DNA from: Sambucus nigra
Taxonomy: Eukaryota > Streptophyta > Magnoliopsida > Dipsacales > Adoxaceae
DNA length: 64,000 nucleotides
Direction of reading: 5' to 3'
NCBI GenBank assembly: GCA_949130495.1
Contig: OX422221.1
Span: 148,203,405 to 148,267,404 of the forward strand
Shown here: positions 11,197-24,474 of the stretch, piece by piece
How the letters are laid out: each line of letters begins with the position of its first letter
How positions within the stretch are numbered: the stretch's first letter is position 1
Made by a program: the position numbers and the translations under genes
The notes under the pieces: model-generated
The model's database searches: none
Seen by the model: the letters and a program-made list of their open reading frames with translations, nothing else
What the model was told of the DNA's origin: nothing

Positions 11197-13237
11197 ATTT
11201 TGGCCTCTATTAAACAAGAGTGACGCTTCAGTCTTGTTTGGGGGTGAATCTCATCACCCATTTTTCTGTCGCCACATGATATCATAGATCTTATCTTTAG
11301 GGTGAGAATAGTTCGATCTGGATGAATACATTAAACTTAGCGCTATCGGGGGCAGCCGTGTTTCTTGTACTAGTCTCATCCTGTTTGGGGGTGGTGTTTC
11401 ACATCACCCAATGCTTTATCATGCTTATAGACTTGTACACATTTTTTCTCACTTCTTATTCAGGTTTTATTTTGGCTTCATTTGTAAACTGCATTAGCGG
11501 TTCATTCTGGTACTATCTTTCCTACCCTATGCTCTCAATTTTAAATATCATTTTACCTAACATCGAGGACGATGTTCCTTTTTGTTTGGGGGTGGGGAAT
11601 TTTATCGAAATCGTGCCTCATTTGAAAAATTTTAATTTTTAAACCTGATTTTTAAAATTTCATGCAGTTTCTCTCATCTCACTCATTGATGTGAATTTTT
11701 AATCGTTCATCTTTCTAAGTCTAGGAATCAAGCTAGAGAATATTTTTTCTAAATAGCTTATGTAATATGTAACAAGGCATTTTGCACCATGAATTTTTAG
11801 ACTCAACAAAAATTGTGCACTTATCACGTCAATACGATTTAACATTAAGGAGTACTATAATTCTAAAGAGAACCTTAAGGATCACTAGTAGATATTTTAG
11901 CTTGTGAGATTCGTGCCTTTCACCCTTTTAGAGAGTTTTTACGCAATCTCCAAGTCACAAGTTGATTCAACTTCGTTTGAGTCCGCACTTTAATTGTTGT
12001 ATGATCTCATTATTCTAAATTTTGGCTTAATCATTGAGAATGATATTTTTTTCGAGTTGTAAGAAACACGTGTCTTGAAATTTGTCCCGAATACTAGATT
12101 TTCATCGACACACCTACCACTTTCCCCCCATAACATATTTCCATTCACTTCACCCATTATATTCCCATGCTCTTCCACATTCCCATATACTTCTCCCCAT
12201 CCATATACATACCCCACCACATTCATATATCATCCTTCATTTTTGAGAAAAAGAGTGTTGATTCCAAATGTTAAATGTCTTCATTGTTGGTTTGAAAAGA
12301 GAGAGGAAGAAAAAAAATAAAAAATAGCAAAAATAGAAGAAAAAAGAGAAAAAGAAAAAAAAAATTGAAAAAAAAGAGAAAAGAAATGAAAGAGAGTTTG
12401 TAGTTAGTAATAAAGTCATTTGTGCCTAAAGTGTATACACTCTTCTCAATCTTATCGCATCCATCACTCATCACTCATCCATTATCCATCATATCACTAT
12501 CCTACCTATCTCATCCCATCCATCCTACCTATCATATCCTTCTCATTCCATTTCATCCCCCCTCACCCATATACATACATGTTCCCCTAGGTGTTCGTAC
12601 AAATGATAGTCAACGTGGTGAATAACTCGACGTTCTCACTATAGTGATTAGCATTTCTTTCATGAGATCTTTTTTTTTTTCTAATTGTCCGTTCTTTCTT
12701 ATGTGTGTGTGAGACGTTTGAACTTCCTTACATTTACTCACCTCCTCATACACAAGATCTAACCCTAATCTCGAGAGTTCGTTTGAGAGAGATATATCCG
12801 TGAGATTTGAAGTTGAAGCGTTGATTCCGACAAAGCAATCTATGAATTACTCTTGTGATACTCGACCCGTTTTGATTGATTCACACTACACACGTTGAGT
12901 TCTAGGAAGGATGTGCCTTGTGTATTTACTTAGCTAATATTTTTATAATTCTAGCTTGTATTTCTGAAAATATTTTCTTGTGATGGATTGTGCGACTATT
13001 CTATGTCTAATAAGAAATAGACTGCCATTTGCAAATAAGAATTTTGTCGGTATATTCCCTGCAAACCTTCACGAGACCCAACTCGTCCTGTAGGGAAACC
13101 TATAGGTTTAAAGGCCTGTTGCACATGTAAGTGCAATCGCAAGTGCCCGCGAAAGTGGTGCACTTTTGGTTACTCATTTGTCTCTTTCTCTCTATCTTAT
13201 TACTCGAGGACTAGCAACGCTCTTTTTGGGGGTGGTG
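11197..13237. other. 3' noncoding part of the gag-only retrotransposon, with repeated PPT-like motifs
   Basis: There is no supportable gene. TTTGGGGGTG occurs at 11,237, 11,384, 11,585 and 13,225, the last just before the LTR. At 11,237, 11,384 and 13,225 a CACCC follows within about 25 bases, so each could form a small hairpin. Parts are strand-biased: G-poor pyrimidine/A stretches at 12,090-12,240 and 12,440-12,590, and a purine run at about 12,293-12,400. Confidence 0.55.
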
Positions 13238-16200
13238 TGATAAGCACCCAAAACTGTACAAATTATACCTCAAATAGACGTAATTTTGTTGCTAATTCTC
13301 GATAATTTGGGTCTTATATGCTTAAATGTTTATCTTGTAGGTCAAATGTTCTTTTGCGGTGTCAAAAGATATATATTGAGGCAAATGCGCATTTTATGGA
13401 GCTAAATACCCAATCCCATAACCTCACCTGAGCCCAAACCTAGCCTAAACCTACCCCAAACCCTATGTGTGTTTAGTTTGTGCGTTTTAGATTTTTCTTA
13501 GATTTTTAATTTTAATCATTTCTATTTTTAGGATTTATTTTAGATTTATTTAGAATTTTTAGGATTTATATTCTATTTCATTTAATTTAATGTTGTTTTA
13601 ATTTGATTTTGATTTTTTAGTTTTATTTTATTAGAATTACATTTTTTAGGATTTCTTTTAGTTTTACATTTATTAGGTTTTACTTGTTTAGAATTTTAAT
13701 TTTTAATTCAATAGTTTTCTATTTTTATTTTTATTGTTTCTTCTTTTTAGTTTTATTTTTAGTCGTGTTTTTAATTTTATAGATTAGGATTTCTACATAT
13801 ATATTTTTAGTAGATTTTAATTAAATATTATTTTTTTAGTTAGTTAGTCAATTTTTAGGATTCCAAATTAAACGCACACCCTCACACCCAATTAACCCAC
13901 ACTACAATACACCCAATTAAACCCTTACCCTTACCTAACTTACCATACACTCACCTACACACTAACCATCCCTCTTCTTCTTCAACCTCTCACCTTCTCT
14001 CTCCTCTCTCTACTTCCACCATAACCAACACCCACCTTTCTCTCTCATCTCTCCACCATTATTAACACAAACCCGGTCCCCACCTGCTCACCTTGGACTT
14101 GAACCGCCCCTTCCAACTTCGGCGCGCCTTAGCCGGCTCCACAATCGTCGGCGGCGACTACCCTTTCCACTCTCAACACCAGCAGCCCCTACCTGTCCGC
14201 CCAAACCCGTAATCTCCGACCGGCGTCACCACACCCAGAACACATAAACCCGCCTGAACGCGGAACCAACAGTGCCGACAACCTCTCACTCCAGCTGCCC
14301 GACGGCGACCCCTCCTTCTGCCAACGCTAGCACACCTCCATCCTCCAACATCACCCCTGTTTCGGCCACCAAAATCGGCAACCCGCTGTCCACCTTCCCC
14401 CTTCCCCTCCGGCGCTGACCTCGCTCCTGTCATCACCCTTCTCCGGCGCCTTTGCCTAACCCACATGCCGGCGACGAAACCTCTACCTCCGGCCAATGCC
14501 AAACCCATACCCACTTTAAACCAAGAATCCCACGACCCATTTTCAAAAGCCATGACCTGCCAAACAAATCAAAACCAAGCCAAATAATTACACCACATGC
14601 TTAAAACCCATTTAACCCATTTATCCCTTTTACTCATTATACCCCCAACTAACCATTTTACCCAATACCCAAAAATACCCTTGTTACAACTCTGATTTGT
14701 TCATTCCTATCCACTCTTCTAATTATCCGCACACCTCACCATTTTCATGCACACTCATGCCCCTTTTACCCATTAAAAATCCCCATGCTCCATGTGCCTG
14801 ATATAAATGAAGATGAAGACCCTATTTGAATGGGAAATTTTTAGTTCTAGAAAACCCATTTAGGGTCTTAGAGAGAGAAATAATATTTTAGTGTAGGTTT
14901 TTAGATTATAATTTTTATTTTATTTTTTTTAGATAGTGAGGAGAAAATAAATTGCTGTGGGGATTAATTTGAGTGAAATTTTTATATAATATTGTTTGGA
15001 TCACTCAAGTTGATGGATTATGAATTTCAACTCATGGATTGAAGATCAATTAAGCATCAAGAGATTGGGGTTAGATTGTTCTTTTCTCATCTCATTTATT
15101 TTATGCCTTTGATTATTAATTTGTCATATTTCATATCATGTTAGGCTAAATCCCCTTTCAAGGAGTGGGGGAAACCCCTTATTTGATGTTATTTTATTTT
15201 AATTAGTTTAATTACTTGAAAACTCCCTTTGAATGTTAATTTTAATCCCTCGCCTTTAAATTTACGCCTCGAGAGATAGTAAATGATTTTCGAGAGAAAA
15301 TCGAAATTCTAGTTATAATACCCATTTAGATTCGAACTAGAGATAAGGGTTTCTTAAGTGGAGTATTATAACTTGAATTTCAACTCTAAATTTATTTTCT
15401 AAGAGTTATATAAATTTTAATTGATCGATCCTAGCGGGTGATTAATTAAAAGGAGTGTGGATCTATTTTCTAGAGTTGTGGGGTGTTTAACTTAATTTTC
15501 TAAAAGGTTACTATTAAAATTACATTTGCAACGAGAGTTGAATTGTAATTTTGATATTAATTTGGGAGAATTCAATTAATTAAATTAATTAGTTAGTTAG
15601 AATAGCTACAATTTGTGGTGTAATCTCATTCCTTGATTATTCTCACAATTATTTACCTCACTTTATCTCTTATTTTAGTTTAGACTTTATTTTTTATTTT
15701 AGTAACTTTCTAGTTAGTTGTTATCATTTCACATTTAGTTTAGTTTAGTTTAAATCATCACCTGACCCTATTGTTTTAATATTGAAAAAGCTAAAAAAAA
15801 TTAGAAAAGTGAAAAAGCACAAAAATAAAATAAAAATTGAACTACATTTGAGTTTGTCTCTAGCTTACCCCCTTGAAAGTGGATTGATACCCTTACTTAC
15901 TTCTACACTTGAGATTATATTATTTTGTAGGTATTATAAGGTTTTGATTAGAAGGATTTTTCAACCAACGACGAAATATACACGCAAAAGTCTTTTCTAT
16001 CAAGCTTCTAGTTACCTAACTTACAATGTTAATTTATGTCATTGTTACAAATAAAATATAAAGAAAAAAAATTCAAAAATACTTATAATTAAGAAAATAT
16101 AAAATTAGATAACATGTTCCAACATATGGTTTATGGTCGGATATTGTGTTATGTCTAACCTAAAAAAGTACATTAATATTTTAACATTAGACATAAATGA

Positions 16201-16354
16201 AAGGTTTGATAATGTTAATTATTGAAGTTGATTATTTTAAAGTGGAAAACCCTATAATTGACAATTAATTAGCCCAAAGATTGTGCAAAAGTAATTACGT
16301 CAATGATAATGTTGTTATCTATAGAACAAATATATGTGTTTTGAATAAAAATAA
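13238..16354 (+). mobile_element. 3' LTR of the gag-only retrotransposon (right border unresolved)
   Basis: It begins TGATAAGCACCC directly after a polypurine tract (TTTTTGGGGGTGGTG). Bases from 15,434 on equal the window start, which places the other LTR copy partly outside the window. A TATA-like ATATAAAT lies at about 14,801. The right end was not found: the sequence continues to the foldback insertion at 16,355 without a clear CA terminus, so the given end is only the insertion point. A GC-rich block at about 14,090-14,560 stands out from the AT-rich surroundings. Confidence 0.55.
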
Positions 16355-18078
16355 GGGCCATTTAAGTTTGGCCCCATTTAATTCTCTACAATGAGTCAAA
16401 CCCCGGCAAATTGACTTTCTTAAGATTTACCCCCATTTTCAGCATGCCATCCATTCTGCCGCTAACCCACATATCTAATACCGATTATACCCTCACTTTA
16501 ATATGGGGGCCAAACCTTAAATAAAAAAAACGCACGGAATATTAAAAAAATAGAAAAAAATAAAAATAAATAAATGACGAAAAATAAATAAATATTAACC
16601 TCATAATTAATTTTAAAAAAAACCCAGCAATTTATTAAAAAGTCAAAAATTTATTAATTAAGAAAATAAATAATAGAAAATTAAAAAAATTCCAAAAATT
16701 AAAAAAATAAAAACCTAAATAATGAAAAAATACATAAAATGAATAAAAAGAGAAAATAAATATTATCCCCTGAATTAATTTAAAAAACACCCAGAAATTT
16801 ATTAAAAAGTCAAAAAATTATTAATTCAGAAAATTAAAAAAGCAGAAAATAATGAAAAACCAAAAATAATAAAAAAATACAGAAAATGAATAAAAACATA
16901 AAATAAATATTAACCCCGGAATTAATTTAAAAAAACACCGAGAAATTTACTAAAACATTAAAAAATTATGAATTAAGAAAATAAATAACAAAAAATTAAA
17001 AAAACGATCGGAAAATTAAAAATTCAAAATACTGTCTTACTTTTTTAATGTTTTAAAAAAAACTGTTTAAAATAATAAATACATTTTTATAATGTGTAAC
17101 GTGTTCAAATGATACACATGAAGAATGTTAAAATAATTGATTTAATATTCAAGTTTAATTGCACTTTGTGCCCCATATTTGAGAAGATTCACTTTCTAAT
17201 GTGATGCAACGTTAACCAACTTCGTGAATAGATTTATCTTTTAAAATAAATAGTTAATTTTATCATTTAAACTTAATTGAATTTAAAATAAACTTAATTT
17301 ACTTATTTAGTTTTAACGGAAGGGTATGTTTTGACTTGATTTGAGTAAAAAATGAAGTGGTTAAAGCTTAAATTAGTAAAAAAGTAGGGCATGTTTGAGC
17401 TTTAATTTTTAGAAAAAATTCCCCCTTAATTCGCATAGAGTTAATGAACCATATTATATCAAATTAAAAATTGAGTTAATGTCAAAACAATACCGTACGT
17501 GTTTATTTTATAAAATTGATCCTTAAAAGATTTTGTAAAATGTGACATTTTGAGCGTTTTTTAATCTTCTGACGTTTTTTTAATTTTCTGTTATTTATTT
17601 TCTTAATTAATAATTTTTTGACTTTTTAATAAATTTTTTGGTTTTTTAAAATTAATTCTAGGGATAATATTTATTTTCTATATTTTTTTTCAATATTTTT
17701 AGTTTTTATTTATTTTCATTTTTTTAATTTTGTGCCATTTTTTTTAATGTTCTATTACTTATTTTCTTAATTAATAATTTTTTGACTTTTTAATAAATTT
17801 ATGGGTGTTTTTTAAATTAATTATGAGGTTAATCTTTATTTATTTTTTCAATTATTTATTTTTGGTTTTTATTTATTTTCTATTTTTTTTTCTGAGCATT
17901 TTTTAAATTTAAGGTTTGGCCCCCGTATTATAGTAAGGGTATAATCGATATTAAATATGTGGGTTAACGGCAGAATGGACGGAAGGTTAAAAATGGGGGG
18001 CCAAACCTTAAGAAAGTCAATTTGTGAGAATTTAACTCATTATACAGAATTAAATGAGGGTCAAACCTTAAATGAACC
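16355..18078. mobile_element. Non-autonomous Mutator-like foldback element, copy B
   Basis: This is the duplicate of the element at 922-2,646, with the same TAAAAATAA TSD on both sides. It is one A shorter in a homopolymer and otherwise the same to the eye. No coding sequence is present. Confidence 0.85.
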
Positions 18079-18434
18079 TAAAAATAATTGATTTGGGGCA
18101 AGTGGAGTGTTGGCTACATTTAATTGATTTTTTTTACACCTTTTATTATTAGATTTAATTAATAAAAACATTTTAACCACGTTTTTTACTTACCTCTCAC
18201 TCTATTGAAACTAAACTTGTCCAAATGTCATGTGTCACGATAACATGACAAGGCATCAAATTATCAATCAATGGATTTAGGTTTACCAATTTTTAATTTC
18301 GAATCAACACGATAGGCTCATTGTGATAACTGTTCGGATTTAAAAAATTTGATACCCAATTAGACACATTTATATACATTAAAATTCGTTAACACTACCC
18401 TAACTTTTTGTTCATAACTTATCTTTGATATATG

Positions 18435-19375
18435 TGTTGGAAATTAGACTTAGAAAAAGCTGTGCAGATTTTTCTGGACAGAATTTTGAGCAACTTTGAG
18501 CCGAAATTTAGGTGGAACCCACACTACAATAATTGTGGGACAATATACGAACACGTTATCCTCCGCAAGGAGATTAACGTAGTATATTCACATGTTCAAT
18601 TTCATTAAGTTATGAATGATAAATATATCCCCAAAGTGACTCACAAAGTAATGAAAGTTAATGAATTGGGTATGTTTCAACTCTTGTCCCACATTGGAAG
18701 AGCAGTGAAAAAATGATGAGTTAATAAAACCCAAATGATGGACTAAGGCTTGGATGCCTTGGGTTATCCCAACTCTTTGAAGGGGAGATGACCTAAGCTA
18801 TGCTCGGGTTGATTTTCTGTCAAAGGTCTACACGCGCGATTGATTAATTAATAAACTGTTGGCAGTTATTGCCAACAGTCAACAGTTATTCGTTTAACTA
18901 TTTTGACAGTTATTTTGAATAGTCATTTGATTTACTATAAATACAAATGCCTCCCTCCGTTTTTAAACTAATGAAAAAATCCCTCCTCCAATTCCTTTCA
19001 TACTGAAAATGCTGTCATATCTGTTCCAGAAAATTATTTTTTCTACATAACTCTTTCACATCTGTTGCATTGTTGTTGAGTAAAAAATCACAGAATTTGA
19101 GTTCGTCATAATTAATTATTGTCATGCTACATAATTAATTGAAAAATTCGTTCTATCTTGGGAGACAATATTCATCAACCCCAGAGCACATTGGAGGGAA
19201 TAAATTGTCTTAAGGACACTGAGAAATTCATAGGGCTCGGACTCTTTTTCTATTCTATTATTATTTCTGCAAATTCAAGTAAGTGTTAGTTTTCTGTAAA
19301 TTCGTTTTATTTCTGTAATTATATTAATAATTCATAATTCTGTACATTTATATTTATTAAATAGTAGACTTAACA
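18435..19375 (+). mobile_element. Copia 5' LTR, copy B
   Basis: This is the duplicate of 3,003-3,943, preceded by the TSD ATATG at 18,430-18,434. Together with the 3' LTR at 24,475-25,541 it bounds a complete copia element. Many scattered substitutions separate it from the 3' LTR, so the insertion is not recent. Confidence 0.88.
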
Positions 19376-19878
19376 ATCTTAAGACAATTTATTTGTTATA
19401 CTGTTTTGTAGTGTACATAAATTTTTATTACTGAAATTTATTCGTATTAAATAATTCTGTTTTGACAGAAAAATTTGAATTAAAATGTTGTTTTATTGCA
19501 GAAATTAATAAAACAGTTTTGGTACATGAATTAATTTCTACACTGTTTATATATATTCTGTTTTAGAAAATAAAATTTTATTTGTAAATTTTATTGTTAA
19601 ATCTGTTTATATATATAATTTTTTGATCTTAAATTTATAATTCTGTTTTGTACTGAATTCTTTTATTATTAAAAATTGGTGTGACACGGATTTTATTGTG
19701 TATAAACTTCTGTTTATATTTTAGTTTAATTCAGAATATTATTTAGAATTCTTTTGGAATTCATTTATTGTGAATTATATTTGGAGGAAATTGGTGCACA
19801 GAATTTTGTATTCTGTTTTGATTAATTCATTTGTATATGAATTCTATTATTGGTAAAAATTCTGTTTTTGTAACAGAA

Positions 19879-20751
19879 ATGGAATCGCAAAGTACGAACA
19901 CTATTCCTGCTAATGTGACTGTCACCAACACAAATGTGACTGCACCCGTTTCTATACCACACGGGGAAAAATTGAAAAAGTTCAATGTGGATGACTTCAA
20001 ACGTTGGCAAGGACAAATGTATTTCTATCTCACTACCTGCCAACTGGGTAGGTTTGTATATGAAGATTGTCCCTCTATTCAAGAGGGAGATGACTGTGAA
20101 AAGGTTGTTGTTGTTGATGTTTGGAAGCATTCGGACTACCTATGCCGGAATAATATTCTGGCCTACTTAGACAAGACATTGTATCATGTCTACTACACTA
20201 TCAAGACATCCAAGGAATTGTGGAATTCTTTGGAAAAGAAGTACAAAACTGAAGATGCTGGGATGAAGAAATTTATCATCGGGCATTTTCTGGACTTCAA
20301 AATGGTTGACTCTAAATCAATGATCTCGCAAGTGCAATAACTCCAAGTGATCCTCCATGACATTCATGCTGAAGGAATGTCACTTAGTGAAACTTTCCAA
20401 GTTGCTGCAATTGTTGAAAAATTACCACCATCTTGGACTTTATTCAAAAATTATCTCAAGCACAAGCGAAAGGAGATGAATGTGGAGGAGTTGGTGGTCA
20501 GGCTGAGAATCGAAGAAGATAACCGTGAGTCTCAAAAGAAAAGTGGGAAGAATCCAATGGAAACAAAAGTCCATATTGTTAAAGGTCCTAAGAAGAACAA
20601 ACGAAAGCATGATGGGGAAGGCACTTCCAAACAGAACAAGAAGAAGTTCAAAGGCAAATGCTACAACTGTGGTAAACCTGGACACCACTTAAGTGAGTGT
20701 CGTAAGCCTAAGAAGCAAAATCGAAATAATCCTCAAGCAAATATAACTTAG
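19879..20751 (+). pseudogene. gag: Copia gag, copy B
   Basis: It is identical in content to the copy A gag, with the same internal TAA (20,338) and terminal TAG (20,749), and it retains the CCHC zinc knuckle. The shared stops show that both copies descend from one decayed element. Confidence 0.85.
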
Positions 20752-20772
20752 GGTGAGAATATCGCCAATGAC

Positions 20773-23700
20773 TTGGCGGATATGAATCTTTCTGGCGTGA
20801 TCTCTGAATGTAACTTGGTTGGAAATACCAAGGAATGGTGGGTGGACACTGGGGCCACACGACACATTTGTGCAAACAAATGGACGTTCTCCACCTATAA
20901 GCCTTTGGAAAATGAGAAGAACCTATTTATGGGAAATTCTTCCACTGCTAAGGTGGTGGGACAAGGAAAGATTGCTCTAAAAATGACTTCTGGAAAGGAA
21001 CTTACTCTCAACAATATTCTTCACGTACCTGATATTTGAAAGAATCTGATTTCTGGATCTCTCCTGACTAAAAATGGTTTCAAGATTGTGTTTGTGTCTG
21101 ATCGCTTTGTGTTATCAAAGAATGACATGTATGTAAAAAATGGCTACCTAAATGAGGGGCTCTTTAAAATCAATGTTCTTACTATAACCCCAAAAACATC
21201 TGTTTTAATTAATGAAATTGTTAGTTCTTCTTACTTGATTGAGTCATCTAATATTTTGGCATGCTAGATTAGGACATGTTAATTTTGATACATTGCGTAG
21301 ATTAATTAACTTGGAATTTTTGCCAAAATTTAATATTGATAAAAATCATAAATGTGTAATTTGTGTGTTGATAAAAATCATAAATGTGAAATTTGTGTGG
21401 AATCTAAATTAGCTAGATTACCTTTCCATTTTGTTGAAAGGATAACTGAACCTTTAGATTTAATTCACACTGATATTTGTGATTTAAAATTTGTTCAAAA
21501 TAGAGGTGGGAAAAAGTATTTTATTACTTTTATTGACGATTACACAAAATATTGCTATGTATATTTGTTACATAGTAAAGATGAGGCTATTAATGCATTT
21601 AAAAAATATAAAAATGAAGTTAAGAATCAATTAAGAAAAACAATAAAGGCTATTAGGAGTGATAGAGGAGGTGAATATGAATATCCATTTGAGGATTTTT
21701 GTTCTGAAAATGGAATTATCCATCAAACTACCGCTCCTTATTCTCCTCAATCGAATGGTGTTGCTGAACGTAAAAATCATACTTTGAAAGAGATGATGAA
21801 CTCAATGTTATTAAGTTCGTGATCTCCACAAAACTTGGGGGGGGGGGGGGGGGAGGGGAAGCCTTACTTTCTGCTAATCACATTCTCAATAAAGTACCTC
21901 ACAAGAAGACTCACAAGACACCTTATGAATTATGGAAAGGTCGAAGACCTTCCTATAAATATTTACGAGTGTAGGGGTGCTTAGCCAAAGTGATGGTTCC
22001 TAAACCTAAAAAGGTAAGAATATGGCCAAAAACCGTGGATTGTGTGTTCATCGGTTATGCTACTAATAATAGTGCATATCGATTTCTAGTTTGTAAATCT
22101 GAGATTTCGGATATTCATGTAAATACGGTTATTGAATCGAAGGACGCTTCATTTTTTGAAAATGAATTCCCGTATAACATGACCCGAGAATCTGGTCCTT
22201 CTAAAAGGAAAAATTAAGGTACTACAAGTGGTACTCATCAACCTATTGAACCAATAGAGGATGAACCAAGATGTAGTAAAAGAGAAAAAACCTCGACTTC
22301 TTTCGGTTTGAATTTTCTAACATATTTGCTAGAAAATGAACCTCAATCGTATAAAGAAGCCATATCCTTACTTTATGCTTCTAGTTGGAAAGAAGCAATT
22401 AATAGTGCAATTGAATCCATATTACCAAATCATACATGGGAACTAGTGGATCTTCCACCAGGTTTAAAATTGTTAGGTTATAAATGGATCTTCAAAAAGA
22501 AGTTGAAGGCCGATGGATCAATTGATAAATATAAAGCTAGACTTGTAGCTAAAGGATATAGGCAAAAGGAAGGGTTGGATTACTTTGACACATATTCACC
22601 GGTAACAAGAATAACGTCCATTCAGATGTTAATAGCAATAGCTGCTATTAATGGACTTAAAATACATCAAAGGGATGTAAAAATGCATTCTTAAACGGTG
22701 AACTAGACGAGAAAATTTATATGGAGCAACCTGAAGGGTTCAAGGCTCCCGGACAAGAAGAAAAATTATGTAAGCTTGTTAAATCACTTTATGGATTAAA
22801 ACAAGCACCTAAGCAATGACATGAAAAATTTGATAATGCAATGTTATCAAATGGTTTCAAAATTAATGAATGCGATAAATGTGTTTACTTTAAATACATT
22901 CAAAATGGATATGTCATTGTATGCCTCTATGTTGATGATATGTTTATCATGGGTAGTAACTTGGAAATTGTTAAAACTACAAAACAAATGTTGAGTAGTA
23001 GATTTGACATGAAAGATTTGAAAATCGCCGATGTTATATTAGGAATTAAAATTTCTAAAACATCGGATGGACTTATATTATCTCAATCTTATTACATAGA
23101 AAAAGTACTTGAAAAATTCAAGAAGTATGATATTAGTCCTACCAAGACACCTGTAGATGTAAATTTACATCTAGCAAGAAATAATGGTGAAAGCATATCT
23201 CAACTAGAATATTCTCGTATTATCGACAGTTTAATGTATATCATGAACTATACACGATCGGACATAGCATACTCAATAAGTAAGCTAAGTCGATTTACGA
23301 GTAATCTAGGAAGATATCACTGGAGAGCAATATTGCGAGTTTTGGGTTATTTGAAATATACTCAAAACTATGGACTCCACTACTCAAAATATCCAGCTGT
23401 TCTTCAAGGACATTGCGATGCAAATTGAATATCCGATACAAAAGACGTTAAGTTTACGAGTGGGTATGTGTTTACCCTTGGAGGTGCAACCGTATCTTGG
23501 AAATCCTTAAAACAAACGTGCATTGCTAGATCGACAATGGAATCTGAATTCATTGCACTAGACAAAGCTGGATAAGAAGATGAATGGCTTCGAAATTTCT
23601 TAGAGGATGTTCCAAATTGGTCTAAACCTGAGCCTGCAATATGTATACATTGCGATAGTCAATCGACAATTGGAAGGGCACAAAATCACATGTATAACGA

Positions 23701-23860
23701 AAATTCACGACATATTCGTCGTTGACACAATACCATTAGATAACTTCTCTCAATTAGAATTATCTCAATTGACTATGTAAAGTCAAAAGATAATATAGCG
23801 GATCCACTAACGAAAGGTTTAAACCGAGATCAAGTTGAAAGATTATAAAGAGGAATGGGT
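20773..23860 (+). pseudogene. pol: Copia pol (protease, integrase, RT, RNase H), copy B
   Basis: The domain order is as in copy A, but the full RT connection and RNase H are present. The RT continues through 22,841-23,426 with YVDDM. After a TGA at 23,426 comes the RNase H part, with [17 protein letters not shown], then an [12 protein letters not shown] block near 23,530, and the final DSQSTIGRAQN and ADPLTKGL blocks near 23,660-23,820. The copia-type RNase H sits after the RT, as expected. Several stops replace expected Trp codons (TGG to TGA or TAG), a G-to-A pattern fitting deamination of methylated cytosine on the other strand. The protease has Ser where copy A has Phe (20,990 C versus 5,558 T). 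Confidence 0.87.
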
Positions 23861-24474
23861 CTAAAAGCCTATAAATAAATAATAATCAATATAGTGGCAA
23901 CCCAACCTAACTGACTGGAGATCCCAAGATCTAGGTTCAATGGGCAAACCGAACTACATTGTATTCAGTAAGCACTGGAGGAGATTTAATCCTATCCATT
24001 CCAAATATGAGACAGTGCATATCTGCCGCGAAATTAGGATAAGTTATGCTTTTAATGATATCCATATCTTAGTATGTCTAAGTAAGGTATTGCAGGATAC
24101 TCTTTATGGAAGTCACCTACGTGAGTAAGAAGGGGGCCACTTCTATGAGAATAATGAAAGGCATATTCTCTAAAATACTCACGGAACCAAGTGGTGTTCA
24201 TGGCCAAAATGAACAAAAACGTGAGAACCAACTGTGTTGAAGAATTGTTGTGTGAATACTGTTGTCTAGGTTTACAGAAACGGTTGATGGCTCAAAGACG
24301 TGAAGTCTACTAATTAACCAAGTAAATTCGATAGTATATCACTAAGGAAAGTTCAAGGCCACTAGGCAACTTCTCCTAATGCAATAAATCTTCATTTTTA
24401 CTCAACATGTGTCTACATCTGCATTAGCATATGTTCTATTTTATTTATCGTAGTATATCATTCATGTGGGGGAT
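23861..24474. other. Copia 3' untranslated region
   Basis: This stretch lies between the end of RNase H and the 3' LTR. It is noncoding and ends in a purine-rich tract, GTGGGGGAT, that probably primes plus-strand synthesis. The short open frame at 23,940-24,128 has no recognisable domain and is probably chance. Confidence 0.6.

Larger units (their letters stand above)
15434..23112. repeat. Copy B of the 15.4-kb-period direct repeat
   Basis: This is the second copy of bases 1-7,682. Here the copia element carries on past the point where copy A breaks and reaches its 3' LTR and target-site duplication. Copy B therefore looks like the ancestral arrangement and copy A the rearranged one. Confidence 0.9.

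Noticed and set aside
12075..12625. Ser/Pro/His-rich frames in the pyrimidine-rich stretch
   Set aside because: Low-complexity TCATCC-type DNA gives open frames by composition.
14173..14553. 126-codon antisense ORF as a gene
   Set aside because: Arg/Gly-rich translation of a GC-rich island with no domain; reported only as a composition anomaly.
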